A DNA stretch of 64,000 nt from Elysia crispata (Eukaryota; Mollusca; Gastropoda; Plakobranchidae), in contig JAWDGP010007346.1 in NCBI GenBank assembly GCA_033675545.1, positions 280,001-344,000 of the forward strand, given 5' to 3'. Positions 40,031 through 53,800 of this stretch are shown piece by piece. Numbering within the stretch: position 1 is the first letter of the stretch; each line of letters opens with the position of its first letter. Both the position numbers and the translations under genes were made by a program. The notes beneath the pieces were generated by a model. The model made no database searches. It worked only from the letters and a program-made list of their open reading frames with translations, and was not told the DNA's origin.

Positions 40031-40115
40031 AGTGCTAAGTATGTAGCTGAGATATTAAGCTTTCGTTTGACGTATTGTTTATGTATATGCTGTGAAAAAT
40101 TAAAAAGTTATGATT

Positions 40116-40145
40116 AAACGGAACTTAATTATCAGCCTGCCCTCG
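40116..40145 (-). repeat. right terminal inverted repeat of the mariner element
   Basis: Exact reverse complement of the left terminal repeat at 38771-38800, followed by TA. Confidence 0.95.
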
Positions 40146-40147
40146 TA

Positions 40148-42770
40148 TGATTTACGATTTTTAATAAATTTCATCGATTGTTTGCTTTTTGCCGAGGCTC
40201 CTTTGTCTTTGTTTTTTAATAGCGAATAGAATATTTTGTTTCGATTTGGCAGTTGGATGAAACAAACATCGCAGAATAAATGTACACCTTAGCTGAGAAA
40301 TGATTTTTTTACAATAATATCTCTTTGCCTTGTATTGTTAAATTTTCACCGGCTGTCCCAATTCCCAAGTCTTTTTGCGATCAAAAATCATCTGTTTCTC
40401 TTCGTTCGTTCAATTTTTAGTGAATAAACACATTTTCCCTTATCCTATTAAAATCTCTATCATAATTACAATCATTAATGCTGTTAGACTGGAAAAAGGA
40501 CATTCAAATTTTCAGTTTCAAATGAAAGAGAATAGTTCTTGTATCGATTTTATATGCAGATATTCAGTAAGCCTTATCTTTAGTTTTACTATTTTATTTT
40601 TCTCAAAAGAGCTACACTCGAATTACATCTAAAGATTTGAAACCAATTTGCAGTTGTAGGAAGAGGAAAAAAAAAGAAAGAAAAAGAGAAAAACAGAGAG
40701 TACCTGAGGGAGAGAAAGAACAATGGGGACGCGATATAGAGATGATTGTTAAGTCAATATTTAGTTTATTGCCGGTAATATGAAAACAAGGACAGGTTGT
40801 TTACATGCATAATGTAAAAATATATAAATAACAGTTGCAACAATGTTGAACTGATGGTCTGTGTGTACAGAACGATCAACAATAAAAGGGACATAACGAG
40901 TGGTTAAGCAAGCTTCCCGTTATTTTGAACACAATATTTGCTTCATTACATTTAGGTCTGCAAGCACACAGAAAATAGAGGTGGGGGTTTTCTTCCTTAA
41001 AAGTTATATATATATATAGACTTTCCGTTTATCATTTTCAGAAACATACAGACAGAAAGTCCATTTGAAAATGGTGGTAATAATCTCCATAACATATTAT
41101 GTATATTGACAATAATTTTGCAGATTATAGTGATAATTCTGACATAAGATCTAAATAGCCATACACGAATATCATCATAAAACATAACCACATATAAATA
41201 CTTTGCTATAGGGCTTTGCTTGAGTATATGAAAGACGAGTATGCAGTTAATGAGACATATAAAGAATATACACTTTGTTTAGGTACAATTGTACATATTA
41301 TTGACGAAACTGCATTTGATTTTAAGAGAATTTCATGTTTTAAGTACAAATTTTGTGTTTACGGAAGAGATACAAGTATAACTACACTCAAGCCTCGACG
41401 TCATGTAGTTCTGATATATATTTATTCTAAAGCGATGAGTCAAGTAATGAAATATGTTAGGAACTTACAGTTCAACTTTTTTTTCAGGGTTTTAATTCTT
41501 GTATACAACTGATACATTTGCATATCAATTTTCCCAAATTGGAAATATACAATTGATATGTATGTATATCACATTTTTCCAAGTTGAAAATGACATATAG
41601 AAACAGTCACCTTAAATGCTGAGAAAAATTTTTTAAAAAAATAAAAAAAGACACAGCTGGTTTGACACAGGCCTTTCAGGTTGTCGTTTCACCAGAGGAA
41701 TTTCTTGTTCTTTTTTCAATTTCCCAACAAAACTTTCTTTTTAAATGATTGAACTGCTCACAAGATTAAGTTATTCTTTCCGTTAAAAGATGACAAACAC
41801 CTCTGATTACATATACATGCATAGTTACTATATATTCTTTGAATAGTTCATAAACCTTTGAAGGAGAACAAAATAAAAAAAAATTAATGTACAACTCACC
41901 TTCTTTAACTTTAAGGCACTACTTGAACTTTTTTAAACATATGCACTAATTTCATCATGTCAATTTTCTGTTCCAATATATATATATATATAAGAAAAAA
42001 AAATTGTCTGAGTATGGAATGAGAGTGCTTTTGTGAGAAGACAATCACATGAAGTTCCAGACATTTTCCATTTGTTCAATAAGTTTCGATAAGAATTACA
42101 TCTAAATTAAAAATTTCTTGAGACACACTTTTTCGTTTCTTTCTTTGATTTCTCCGTTATCACTGCGAATAAGTCAATAAATATGTTGGTTTTAAGCTCG
42201 TTTAGAAATGTTTTCTATTACGTGGCTTGTAAACAGGCAGATAGGCTATAAGAGCAAAACAGATGGAGCTAATGTCATCATAATCATTTACTTCTTTCCG
42301 TTTCAAAGCCTCATATTTAACCCTTATTTAAATCTTGAGCTTTGTCAACAAACTGAAAACAGAGCAAACAGTAGCGCTTCATTCACGCTTTATGTTTTGC
42401 ACTTTTATATCATTTATTTACACTATAACTAGATACATTGAATTTTATATTTTTCTGTAAAGAGAAATACATCACGGAAAGAAATTTACAACAGTATAAT
42501 ACAAGCATCATGTTTTGGTTCGATTTATTTCCCACTTATCTTACTGCACCTATCTTTTAAACCGGTAGATGAACAATAAAAGCATCGTTCTTTTTCTCAT
42601 CTTTAATTTGCCTTTCCCATCATCTTTTGAAAGGCTTAACGGATTCAATTTGGTCTTATTTTCGACCATTGCTTTTGAACCTAGGTTTATAGGTTTAAAA
42701 AAAATTAAGGAGTTACATTTTTTATGAATGAACCTATATCTCGAAGGAAAACTAGAAAACATATCAAATC
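40148..42770. other. intergenic stretch downstream of the COBL-like gene
   Basis: Very AT-rich with short TA tracts (about 41007-41019 and 41977-41992). No coding exon in either direction could be supported. It may include distal 3' UTR of the minus-strand gene. Confidence 0.45.
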
Positions 42771-42771
42771 T

Positions 42772-42783
42772 TTTTATTTATTT
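42772..42783 (-). terminator. candidate polyadenylation signals of the COBL-like gene
   Basis: The minus strand reads AATAAATAAA here, two overlapping AATAAA hexamers about 200 bases after the stop codon of the last exon. Confidence 0.45.
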
Positions 42784-42883
42784 CTTTAAAAATACTTGAG
42801 ACAGGAAAGAGACATTCATGCTCGGTCACAGATTTGGCAGGAAACTGGCATCTAGCGCATCCAAAAGCATCTCTCTTTTTGGG

Positions 42884-43021
42884 TTAACTTAGCGCTGGTC
42901 CAGAGTAAAAAAAATAAATACACACGATTGATAAGGCGACCCACATCAGGTGAAATACAGTAGATACACTTGTTACGCTATCATCGGTTGCTGTGAACCC
43001 ATTTCGTCTGTTGTACAGAGA
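42884..43021 (-). CDS. alternative COBL-like C-terminus with tail-anchor-like hydrophobic segment
   Basis: If the 253-nt WH2 exon is skipped, exon 46950-45321 (ending in two bases, AG, of a codon) joins the last exon in its +1 frame. The result is Arg, then 45 residues and a stop at 42884-42886. The tail starts SLYNRRNGFTATDDS and contains FHLMWVALSIVCIYFFY, a hydrophobic run of about 17-18 residues close to the C-terminus, as in tail-anchored membrane proteins. This is inference from frame arithmetic and hydrophobicity. An open frame of this length could arise by chance, and no transcript evidence is available. Confidence 0.35.
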   Translation of the reverse strand, partial: SLYNRRNGFTATDDSVTSVSTVFHLMWVALSIVCIYFFYSGPALS

Positions 43022-43022
43022 C
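42981..43022 (-). CDS. COBL: COBL-like, terminal exon (frame used when the WH2 exon is included)
   Basis: The acceptor is TTTTTTTTGCAG just before 43022. Entered in phase 0 from the WH2 exon, it encodes VSVQQTKWVHSNR and stops at 42981-42983. The first residues continue the WH2 sequence (GLRS-VSV). The same exon in the +1 frame is open much further, as described for the alternative tail. Confidence 0.6.
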   Translation of the reverse strand, partial: VSVQQTKWVHSNR

Positions 43023-44757
43023 CTGCAAAAAAAATAATAAATCATAAAATTCTCGAATAAACTACCACATCATGTGTGCCAGAACTTAATTATCAAATAA
43101 AAGTGTCAAAAATTTCAATACTAATAAAATAAGCAACAAATCATATTATATTAATCACCACTCAATCGTCTAGAAAGTTTGGTTAAATCTATGCTGAATA
43201 GAGTTTTCAGTTTTACCATGCAAGTCCACGTCAGACGTGATCTCCTTTTGCTTTGAGTTCTATCTGTTTTCTTGTCAGGTGAGTATTGAGCAGTGTGTGT
43301 AATAAATGAAATGGTCCATTTACATGTTCAGATAGAAAGGCTGCGTGAATGTCTCATAAAGAGACATTTTATTGCATTTAAAGTATGAGGGCATCTTTCT
43401 TGTAGTTGTTAATGCTTCTGTTTCTAAAAAATTTTAACAATGTTTTTAATCGATCAACATAAATAAAAGCTAAATTTAATTGAACGAATATATACGAAAG
43501 TATAAAGCAATCATCTTTTTCGCAGAAAGAGAAAAAGGCGTAGAGATGTTTTCCCAGATCCAAACTGATATTATTCTAGCGCAAATAAGCGCACACTTCT
43601 TTACTTTTTTTCTCATCCACTTTAATTTTGTATCGCCCTTTTCTAGGAATTGAATAAAACACTCACTGATCGCAACCCTTCCCTGCCTTTGAAGCCCCTT
43701 ATTGCCAACATGAGCTCCTCCCTAGGATCAAGGACCGGTTCAAATCGGCTCTGTCTACTGGTCAGCGGTTTGGCTGGACGCGGGCTGTCCAGTGTCCGAA
43801 CCTTAGGGATGCCCGTGGATGTCTTCGGTCCTCCTTGTGCTGAGGGGGCAGGAGGAGGGGGTGGCGGTGGTGGTGGTGGTGGTGACGTGGTTTGGTCAGC
43901 TTCTGCTGGCGTAGAGGCACTGAGGATGAGATTTGAGTGAAAATTTCACTGTTAAATAATAAACTCATTCGATAGGGAGAGAGATGTGATGCCAACTTAG
44001 TTTACAGCTATTTTGGTCGAGGCACTAAGGGTGAGATATGAGAGTAAGATTCACTGTTAAATAAGTTTTTCGATAGGGTGAGAGATGTGATGCCAACATA
44101 GTTTTTAGCTTCTGTTGGAGTCCAGATACTGAGTATATGAGAGTAAGATTCACTGCCAAATAAAAGTTATTCATTAGGCAGAGAAATGATGCGAATTTAA
44201 GTTTTGGTTTCAAACAATCTGAGAACAATAGAGATCAGACTTGGTCAGACTTGTGATCTGTCGACCTTGTGATATCAAATATCGACTGAAATGACATTAT
44301 AGTCTATAAGAACTAGATCGCTCCAAACAGGTGTATTTCTTCAATACACTTGGGACACTTTTTCTATTGACGTAGGATAAACTATAGACCGTGTACGTTA
44401 TAGACCTAAGCGTTGCTTAGAGACATTATGCTATTTCCCTAATATATGCTATCCTGTTTCGATTCAGAAGCAATCAAAAGGTGGAAGAGGAACAGGCGAT
44501 AGAAAAAGTTGAAATGCTGCAACTTAGTTGCATGGAGATTTAAAAAGTATTTGTAAGTCATGTAATCAACGAGCCATCTATAAGATGTGGACTGGCAGTA
44601 TGAAAGTGTTGGATTCTATATCTGACTATGCCAATCGGAGTCGCATTTCATTTTAACTAGTCTTATGACTGGCTCGAAAGAAAGCTTTTGTTTCTGTAAA
44701 ATTTTTTAGACAATACCTTTGTCTTCATTAATATTCTTCGGCCATTTAAGAGACGGC

Positions 44758-44849
<92 letters not shown>

Positions 44850-47800
44850 GTGAGTGAGTGAGAGAGAGAGAGAGACGATGGCTTAGTAAAATTCGACATA
44901 AAATAAAAATTCAAAAATAAGAAGATGATATTTTTATCTCTCCTCTTCATCACACTTTTTTTTTTTTTTTACTTTTTTATGTCCTCATTTTCTTGACCTC
45001 TTTCCACGTTTTTTTTTTTATTTATTTTATTTTCTACCGTTCTTCTTTCCACAAAGAAATTTTCGACAAATTCTATACATAAAGTATAATGGGGAAAAAC
45101 TGAATCAGATTTCGAGGAAGTGGCATATAAAAGACTGAGATGAAATCAATGCAAATCCTAAAGGAAGATCTACACCAAGATATGAACGATATAAGACTTA
45201 AGTTTAATCCATCTGAGATCCAGCCTATTGAATGAGTTGTCGTCCTATCGCATTTTAATACAGAACTTTAAAAAAAAAAAAAAAACTATTTGTGAATGGT
45301 TTAACGAGACTGATACTTACCTATTCCCTTTGCCGTTGGTCTCTCTGCTTTGGATTTTTTGCTGTTGTTGCAGAGCTTGCATGGTTTGCTGCAGCTGCTG
45401 CATCATCTGCTGCTGGACGAGGACTTGGTCGGACAGCTGCTGCAGCTGCTCGGCATGAATCTCGGGCGCAGCTCTGTTGGACCTAGATAACCCTGGTGAC
45501 GTCTGCGCGACGAGAAGGTCTTGGTTCTGGCTCAACTGCGTCTGCCACTGCGCAAACTGAGCCTGGAGAGCTGAATACTGGACAGCAAGCGCTTCTTGAG
45601 GATCGAGCTCAGCGCTGGAGTCTGTGGACCTGTTTTTGTCGTCCTCACCGTCGCGCGGTGAGTCAGCTGCTGGAGAATCGGTCTGATCGTAGTCACCCGG
45701 GGCATCGCTCTTGCCGTGCGTCTCGACCATGACGGATGGTTCAGAACGTGGTGTTATAGTGGCAGCTGAAGAAGCGGTGGGTGGGGAAGACGGTCTTTGT
45801 CCGGATTCGGACCCGGACCCGGACCTGTGTTTGGAAGAGATTGAGTGAGAGGAGTCCACGAGTAATCGCGGAGACAGTTTATCGATTAGCGGATCCAAGC
45901 TGGCATCAGTGTTTGAATCGCCACTACGGGGTGATAAACCTTGTGATAATGTCGGTGCAGCTGAAGATTTTCCAACCCGGCCTCCTCCCCGCGCTGATGT
46001 TGGAAACTGATACGTGGTCAACGGCTTGGTCTCCATTAGAGAATCTTCCTGTTCTGAGGGGAGGAAGGTCATTGAATTCCGACCTCTTGGAGAGTTGGTG
46101 CGCTGTTGATCGTGTTTCTCGATAACAATAGCTGCACTCGACACAAACCCTGGAGATCCAGGAGTTTCGGGAGTGTTGAGTGCGGTGGCTTTAACAGTTT
46201 TAGGCTTTGGCGGCAGGAAACTTACACTGTCGAGATCTTCGAGCGTGAGAACAAATTCTTCCTTCTCTTTTGATTGGGCTGGTGGTGAAGAGGCACGAGC
46301 TGGGGCGGAGGATGCAACTGGCTGTGACGTCTGTTTGACAACCGGTGGAGTTGGTGGTCTAGGAGTCGAGGCAGTGCTGGTATAAACTGGAGCAATGGAA
46401 ACAGGCTCTGCTCGAAACACACCAGTACTGCCACTTCTAGTTCTCTTGTCTTTGCTGTCTTCCTCCCGCGGGGTCACCTCGGTGTCCACAGCCTCTTCTT
46501 CCACGACCTTCTGCGCTGCTGAGAAGTCGTAGCCATGTGAGGTCAGAGGTACAATCAGTGTCTCCACAGTTTCTGTGAAATGTTCCTCATCATCCACTTC
46601 CTCTTTCTTATCGGCCTTGTCCTCATCTTCGAACTGCGGCGGAGGTGGAACCGTCTCAATCGGTACGTTGATCTCCTCAGTCATTGGCAGACAATCTTTG
46701 TCTTTGGTCTGGTCTGTCTCTGGGTGACCTCGCAGTGAGCCGCCACTGTCCGAGCCCGACACTCGAGAATCCTGGGAGCCGGTGCGGACGTGTTGGATGA
46801 CCGATCCCGTGTCCGAGGCCTCAGACGCCGGTAGCGAGAGGCTGCTCACGCTGTCGTCGTTTTGTCCCGAGCCGCCGGCGGATGTCTCTACAGCCATTTT
46901 GCTCATCCTCTCCACAAACAACGCCATCTCGCTCTTGTAGCTGGATGGCACTATGGCGTAAGGTAACGGAGAAAATCAGTACAATTAAGATACTTCAAAA
47001 CAGGATGAGATTCATATCATATATCAGTTATACTTCAGACGTTGGCGCAACACTTTTCAATATAGAGACTGTTTCAGTACTTTTTACAAGATTACGATAT
47101 CACTACATGATCGTGGTTTCCGAGTGATTTAAAATCTCCCTACGTTAAATCAGCTTTTCAATACCTTGCTTTGAAAGGGTTTTGGAAAAATGAACAATAA
47201 TGAGCGAATATTGTGTATTGCGGCGGGTTTTTTTTTTTATAGGAAGAAATATCTCCAACTCATTCAATATTAATTTTTAAGAAAATGCATAAAACATCTC
47301 TTTGCGTTACGGTATTTTTCAAATAAATAAGGTAAAATATCATACTGATCCTTATTACATCTTTATTTTAGATAGGTTGACATGCAAGATTGTGATTTGG
47401 CAGATTGGCTTTCAAAACAAAAAAACTTAAAAAAGAGGAAAAGTCAAACCAAATAATATTTGAAAAATTTACAAAAATTATTCGAACTAAGAAAACGAAT
47501 GATCTTCACAATTAACTGTTAAGGAGTTTCTAAAAAAAATTTTTCTAAAATAATATAACGATCGTTAACGGTACTTGTGTGTACATTGCAAGCAGAATAC
47601 AGAAAATAACATTCAATCTTAATCAAGCCGAATAAAGATAAATATAAATACTCTGCATGAAATATTTTACTAGATCACCTTCAAAGCTAAAAAAATAAGG
47701 AGGAAACCCGCCTCAGATCCAGGATCGCTTTTGATGAAAAATTTTGTCTTTAAAAAAAGTTTTTAAAAAGTTTCTTTGTCTAGCAAATGTAAACCAATCC

Positions 47801-50800
47801 CCAAATTAAACCAAAAAAAATATAATACAAAGAATTTTACATCTTAAATCTAAAGAATCAAAGTTCTAATAAAAGGCTAGGCTATGTAAACGATAGAACG
47901 ATTAAAATGTATAAAAACCTTGAACCTCTAAGCTATAATTTCTATGTGAAGAAGATAAATTCTCCAACAAGCGCCCAAATTTTCCTTGGCAATTTTAAGA
48001 AACTATGAGGTGAAAGAACAGTATCAAGATTCTAACTGGTAGCTAAATTGAATGTACCTCAAAATGGCTCTATTAGATAAATCACACGATAGAGATGAAG
48101 GCGATATTTATGAAGCATTATCATAAAGAAACTCGCTATATCATACATGAAACAGCAGCAAAAAAAAATCCCACATAAATCCCCATCTTGAAGAAAAACA
48201 TAAAATGTAAGAAAGCTAAAATTGTCTAACAGCATGAAATTAAAGCTATAAGAAATGTAAACAGCATTTCCAGTACTTTCCCTCAGACCATGTTTAAAAA
48301 TCGATTTTGATCAATATTTCAACATAATACCTATTTTTTTCCTCGATACCTTTATTCTTTAAAAAAAATAGCGATAAATTATGAAGTATCAACCAGTAAG
48401 TTCTTAGTAAAAAAAAAAATGTAAACATCTATAAAAGGTTATTCACACAAGAAAAGAGATTAGTCTAAATAATTGCACATACACTGCACAAATTACACGC
48501 AAAAAGAGATATAACTGATTAAAGCATATATTATCTTTACTTTTTTATCATATAATAGTTTATCATTGCATGGGACGCACATTTTTGGTAGGTTGAACGA
48601 ATTAAAAACATACAAATAGATCTAATGAAACATAATAATGTATATTCATATACCAGTAGGTTTCACCAAAAGATTACCTTTGAGGATTTTTTTTTAATTA
48701 TTATTGGTTTTGTTACTTTTAAAATAAATCACTTGTAATTAATGAAACAGGAATCCATGGTTTCCATGAGTAAAATGACTGTTTCAATGGTCGTATAATT
48801 ATGTATTTCCAACTATGAACGGAGAAATTAGCCATAAGGGATAAGAAGGTATCTGGATTTCACTCAATCTTTAAGATTTTGATGTACAACCCTAGAGGTG
48901 TTGTGTCATAAAAATGCTTTTGTTTGTAAGAGAAACAGATGTATGCATTATTATGATCAACGACTGGTAAATATTTGTTGTAATGAGAGAGATAAAAATG
49001 GAAATCTGTTTTATGCTTATGAGATTCGGACATTACAAACACAAAAGAAGGATTTCTAGGTGGAATCACATTTTCTTTTTCTTTTTCTATTTTCTACTGT
49101 CATGCGATATAAACCCCTTGTTTTTTTTCTATTTTTGTTATTAAGTTATAAATTTGTATAAATGGCCTTCACTGCGAGTAAAACAAAACAGATTATCAAC
49201 TTCCCATAACAGAACGAAAATATAGACACGTAAACTGTATTTCACTAAGGTACTAGAAGCTGTACTTTTGTATTTTTTTCTTTAAGTCAAATTGCATAAG
49301 ACATGTGCGCAGTTATCATGTTGTTTTCTACCTTAATTTTTTGGGAAAAAAAACTTAACCTAAAAAAATTTAACTATTGTAACATGAACACCGGTGTTTA
49401 TGATTAATAACGTCTCCAGTATATGGGGCTATAAGGTTGGGCAAATCTATGGGTATAATACTGGTGCGTTACAGCTTTTAACACCACAAGGATGATCTTT
49501 TTAAATAAATTACAATTGTTTATGATATCGTTAATTTTTCAAATTTTGTCAGATTGTCTATAAAACACAGGAAGGGTTATACGATATAACAAAATTAATG
49601 AATGTAATAGTGAGACATGAATGTCAGTAAAGAGATATTGAAACTTTATATTACACAGATATCAATTTTTTTTCGCACAGGAGATCAATAGTGTTGAATG
49701 GTTATCTAAAATTGTTCAGTGCAAAATTTATGGAGATTGACAGATCTAATAAGGCTGCACTCACAAAGATCAAGATAGAAAACATCTCTGAGTATAATTA
49801 TATGTATTGAAAATTATAAGTTAAGATGGGTTCTCCATGTCACTCGTTTGAAATTTTACAATACTGCTAGAACACACAATTTTGAGTAATGTGGTTAGAC
49901 TTTTTGTTTCACATTGAGGCTAACAGGGTTTCCTCAATTTCTTTGATAACGTCTAAACTTGGTATACATGCATTTGACATTTGATAAGAAATCGATACTA
50001 AATTCAAAACTGAATAACTTTAAGGAGAGAAAATGTATGTTTGGTTTTTTTTTAAATGAGAAAAAAAGGAGGGGGGGGGGATGAGCACAGAACAGTGGGG
50101 ATATTAAAAATAAATAGTTGTGAGATAAACACTGAAAAAGATTTTTTTTTTTCCAAACAAGTCTCCATACTTTGAAAAAGCTTTACAGGTCTTCTATTTG
50201 GTGCAGAAATACATATTTTTTCAATTGAAAAAAAGGGGGGAGGGGGAGTGACTACGAAATTATTTTTTGAAAGAATATTAAAAAGAGAAAAAAACAAACG
50301 AAACAAAACACTGACAAGATGGTTCATCTGGCTCACTTTAGTCTCAGGTATAATTATGCATCTTAAAATGAGTTTGGATTTACAGGTTTTTTTCAAACTT
50401 CCGACAGCTTCCTGTGGTGGCTGATAATTTCCACGTCGTAGTGGTTGAAGCCTTAAACCTTCTTCTCTTAGATAATTTTAAACCCAAAAGGGACAAATCT
50501 GAGCTAGAAGTAATTAGCTACTCTTGGAAGTTAATGATCCAGCTGTGGTAAAGGCTGCTTACACGATGCGTTAGCATAAGACCCGAATAAAAGCATCGTC
50601 AACAGACAGGAAGCAACTGACCGAAACGCCATGAGCCCGCAGTGAATATTGTAAAGCAATCCTATCTTGTCAGCGTATTGTTTGATAAAATAATAGTGAT
50701 GCCGATAGCCTACAAGTTTAGCGTCGGCTGTGGAGCGAGCTATTAATAAGCAGCGGGTGTATATAAGAGAGGAGAAAGTGCAGCTTCTGTGAATGGGGTT

Positions 50801-53800
50801 TGGCCCCCGTGAGCCACTGGAGAGCAGAGACTTGTTGTCACTCGGTGTAGAAGGATGGCTACCTGTGACGTCGTCCAGCGACAGGTAGAGCGACTCCTCG
50901 CCCATCTGGATGGCCTGATCGAAGTCCATGCTAAGGCCCTCTATGGTGTCCACAGAGGCGAGACTTGTGAAGCTGGCCCGTCTCTTACGGCCTTCTCAAG
51001 GCGACAGAGTGGTGTGTGTATAGGTTTGGGGCGGGAGGTGAATGGGCGGGTGCAGGAGAGGTAAGGGCACCGAGCAAACAGCCAGGTAAGTTGTGTAAAC
51101 AGGGTAAAAAGATGAGGTGAGGGTCGTATTGGATTCATATCTAAAGAATTTAAACCAACCCTAGAAAAAATATGGAACAATAATTATTTCGAAATTATAT
51201 CAATCACTAATATCGTTATTACATTTTACTTGAGATTAATTCGGCACACACATTAGATTCTAGTTTAGAGAGCTCAAAAGATAATTTTGCTCGAAGCAGT
51301 GTCTTTTTGTACCATTTACATAACAAAAGCATCCCCGTTTTCAATTTCACCAGAATTTGTACAGGGAAAAAGTATATTCCAATAGTAGCACAAGGATTGC
51401 GCTTATATAATGAGACCATCAAAACGTAAAAAACTGAAATTATTTCATTTGAAAATTCATCTGAAAGTTCCATTTGGTGAAGGCAGCGTTTCAAAATATA
51501 TAGAATTCTGCCCAAAAAAAAAAAAGGTGAAAGGGATCATGATACGAGATCTCAATCTCAACCTAAGTTTTTTAAAACCAACGATACGTGTTGCTTGACA
51601 CATTCTATAACCACGAAGTGTAACTCTTTCAATATTTAGTTTTTACAGTCGTATCTTTCACCAGAGAACTTAATGCAATAACATATATACTAAAAATCAG
51701 GTTAAATTCTCAGGACACCAAGCTTACAAGCTTCGGTAAAAAGGTACTCTTCTGATGCTTAGAACTTAAAATGTTAGAGAAGGAACGAATAGATCTATAA
51801 AGACCTTTAAACATCCACTCTGTATCTTTAGACGCTCTATCAAAACCTTATTCAAAACCATCCGTGCGTTTGCATTTCATTTTTCGACGGTTTAACGCCT
51901 TGCATCGGTAAAAACAAACAAAAATGTTTCGGTATACGTCGAGCTAGATCTTGATAAATTCGGACTTAAAAATTAATCTATTTTTGAAAAAAAAAAGTTA
52001 ATACAAATATTAAAAACCTTTTATATACAGAATAATGTATATTCTTCATGCAAAATACAACACCCAAACAAAGCGAATGAACTGGTACATTGTATAACAA
52101 TGAAAGCGATTGCGGGGAAAACCCGTTCACCAAGGGAAGCTTCTATACTCATGCAAAACTATAGTATAGGAGAGTCAGTGTGGGGTAGGGTCAGTCAGGT
52201 AAAAATTCGTTTTGTGTAAGGATAGTCACATACAAAACATAAAAATATGGAAAATGTAATGCAATTTTTGGTTCAAATTAAAAAAAAAAAGTTTTGCAAT
52301 AGTTCCCGATAAAGAAAAGACTTTGTCTTCCACGTAAAACTAAAAGTGCAGATATATCGCGAAGACAGAGTAAACCTGATCTGAAATGCATTTAGTCTCA
52401 TTTTCAAATTCTAAAAATAAGCATAGCTGGTCAGTGAGGCCGAAGTTTTTATTTCATTTGCACGAAGAGAAAGGGTTGGGTTGGAGTGGTTAAGTTTTTG
52501 TTGCCAAATAGATGACAGACAAAGACGAGAGATAAAGCATTGAAAATACTTTGACTCATGCTCTTTTTAGATCTGGAGAATGTTTTACTAACAACATGCC
52601 CTGAAAATGAACGCTTTATGGCTCTTTAAAGCATGCGTATTCTAGTCAATCTACCAAATTGAAGTTCAGGATTAAAACTGACCAGCCATGCTCTGCCCTG
52701 CTCTATCTGCGATAATTTTGCTCTGGGAAGACTATATCCACATAAGAATTGTAAAATATGATCCTTTGAGGTAAAAAAAAAAAGTGCTTACCCGCTCCTG
52801 GCGAACTTTTTGCGCTAGAGGGCGCTAGAGATGCGTTGTCTTCGCTGACCCCGGTGCCCTTGTCTACTAGTACCGGGTCAGGTTTTCGGGTCAAGGCCAC
52901 AATGTCCTCGACAGGCTCCACCTCTGGTGGAGGGGGCTCATCCGGTGGAGGAGGTGGAATAAAGGCACAAGGCCGTTCGTTTTTGGAAATTTCCACCTGA
53001 GGCAAAAAGATGGCACCAAAAGTTTTGTTCGTTTGCTTTTAATGTTGTCAATCAGAAAAAAAAACAAAAAAAACAACAACAAAGAAACAAAAAGACGTTA
53101 AGGTTCCAGATTTCACTGATGTGAAAACAGACAACGATAATTTTTGTTTATGAACGTACTCTGGCTCACTATTTGCAACAGGGTGCGTCTTACAATCTGT
53201 ATGTACATTAGTGCAGACAACTTTTCCTCGGCTTTGATCTTCTACGTACCAACCACCATTTTCAAGAGGCTTTTCAGCGGTCTTCCTCGGCCCTTCACCT
53301 TTTTGTTGTTGTTTTTGGTTGTTTTTTTTTGTTTTGTTTGTTTTTTTAGTTTTTGTTTGAACTGGCAAATTTGAATTTTTTTTTAAATTGGTGTCTCCCA
53401 ACATTTTTAACAAGCTATTTTATTAACTCTAATACAAGGCTAGACCCACACTTCATCAACATCATGTTTGTAGTTTATGCCACCGCATTTACATGTCGTA
53501 TATATACATACTGTTATTGGCTTGTTTGTTTTGTTTTGTTTTTTCTTTTGTTTTTTGTTTTTTTGTTGTTGTTTTTTTGGCGTTTTTTTTTCTTCAAAGA
53601 AACAAGGCTGGGCTTTTAGGCTTTTGATTATTATTTTATATCTTTTTTTCTAAGATACAAAAAGCTTTGAAGTTTAAGATGGTTCTGGTCTCCATTAATA
53701 ACATGCACGCAACAGTTTTCTTGCGGTCTTTTTCTTTCCAAAGTAAGTTTTAGCCATGTATCTAGACAGTTCATTTTATCTCCATGCGTATTTTTTTTCC

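Larger units (their letters stand above)
38771..40145 (+). mobile_element. mariner-type (DD34D) DNA transposon, full length but with a broken transposase
   Basis: A 1375-bp unit bounded by perfect 30-bp inverted terminal repeats (38771-38800 and 40116-40145; outer bases CGAGGGCAGGCTGATAATTA). It is flanked on both sides by TA (38769-38770 and 40146-40147), the target duplication used by Tc1/mariner elements. The single internal gene is the transposase listed separately. Length, ITR size, TA duplication and the DD34D catalytic spacing all fit mariner. The ITRs are intact while the gene is frameshifted, so this copy is probably non-autonomous but recently mobile. Confidence 0.95.

Noticed and set aside
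43220..43275. Possible minus-strand exon between the WH2 exon and the last exon (NSKQKEITSDVDLH)
   Set aside because: There is no pyrimidine tract before the acceptor, and it would push the last exon into a third, short frame.
43650..43940. Plus-strand 96-codon frame with a Gly run
   Set aside because: Antisense shadow of the polyproline/WH2 exon of the minus-strand gene.
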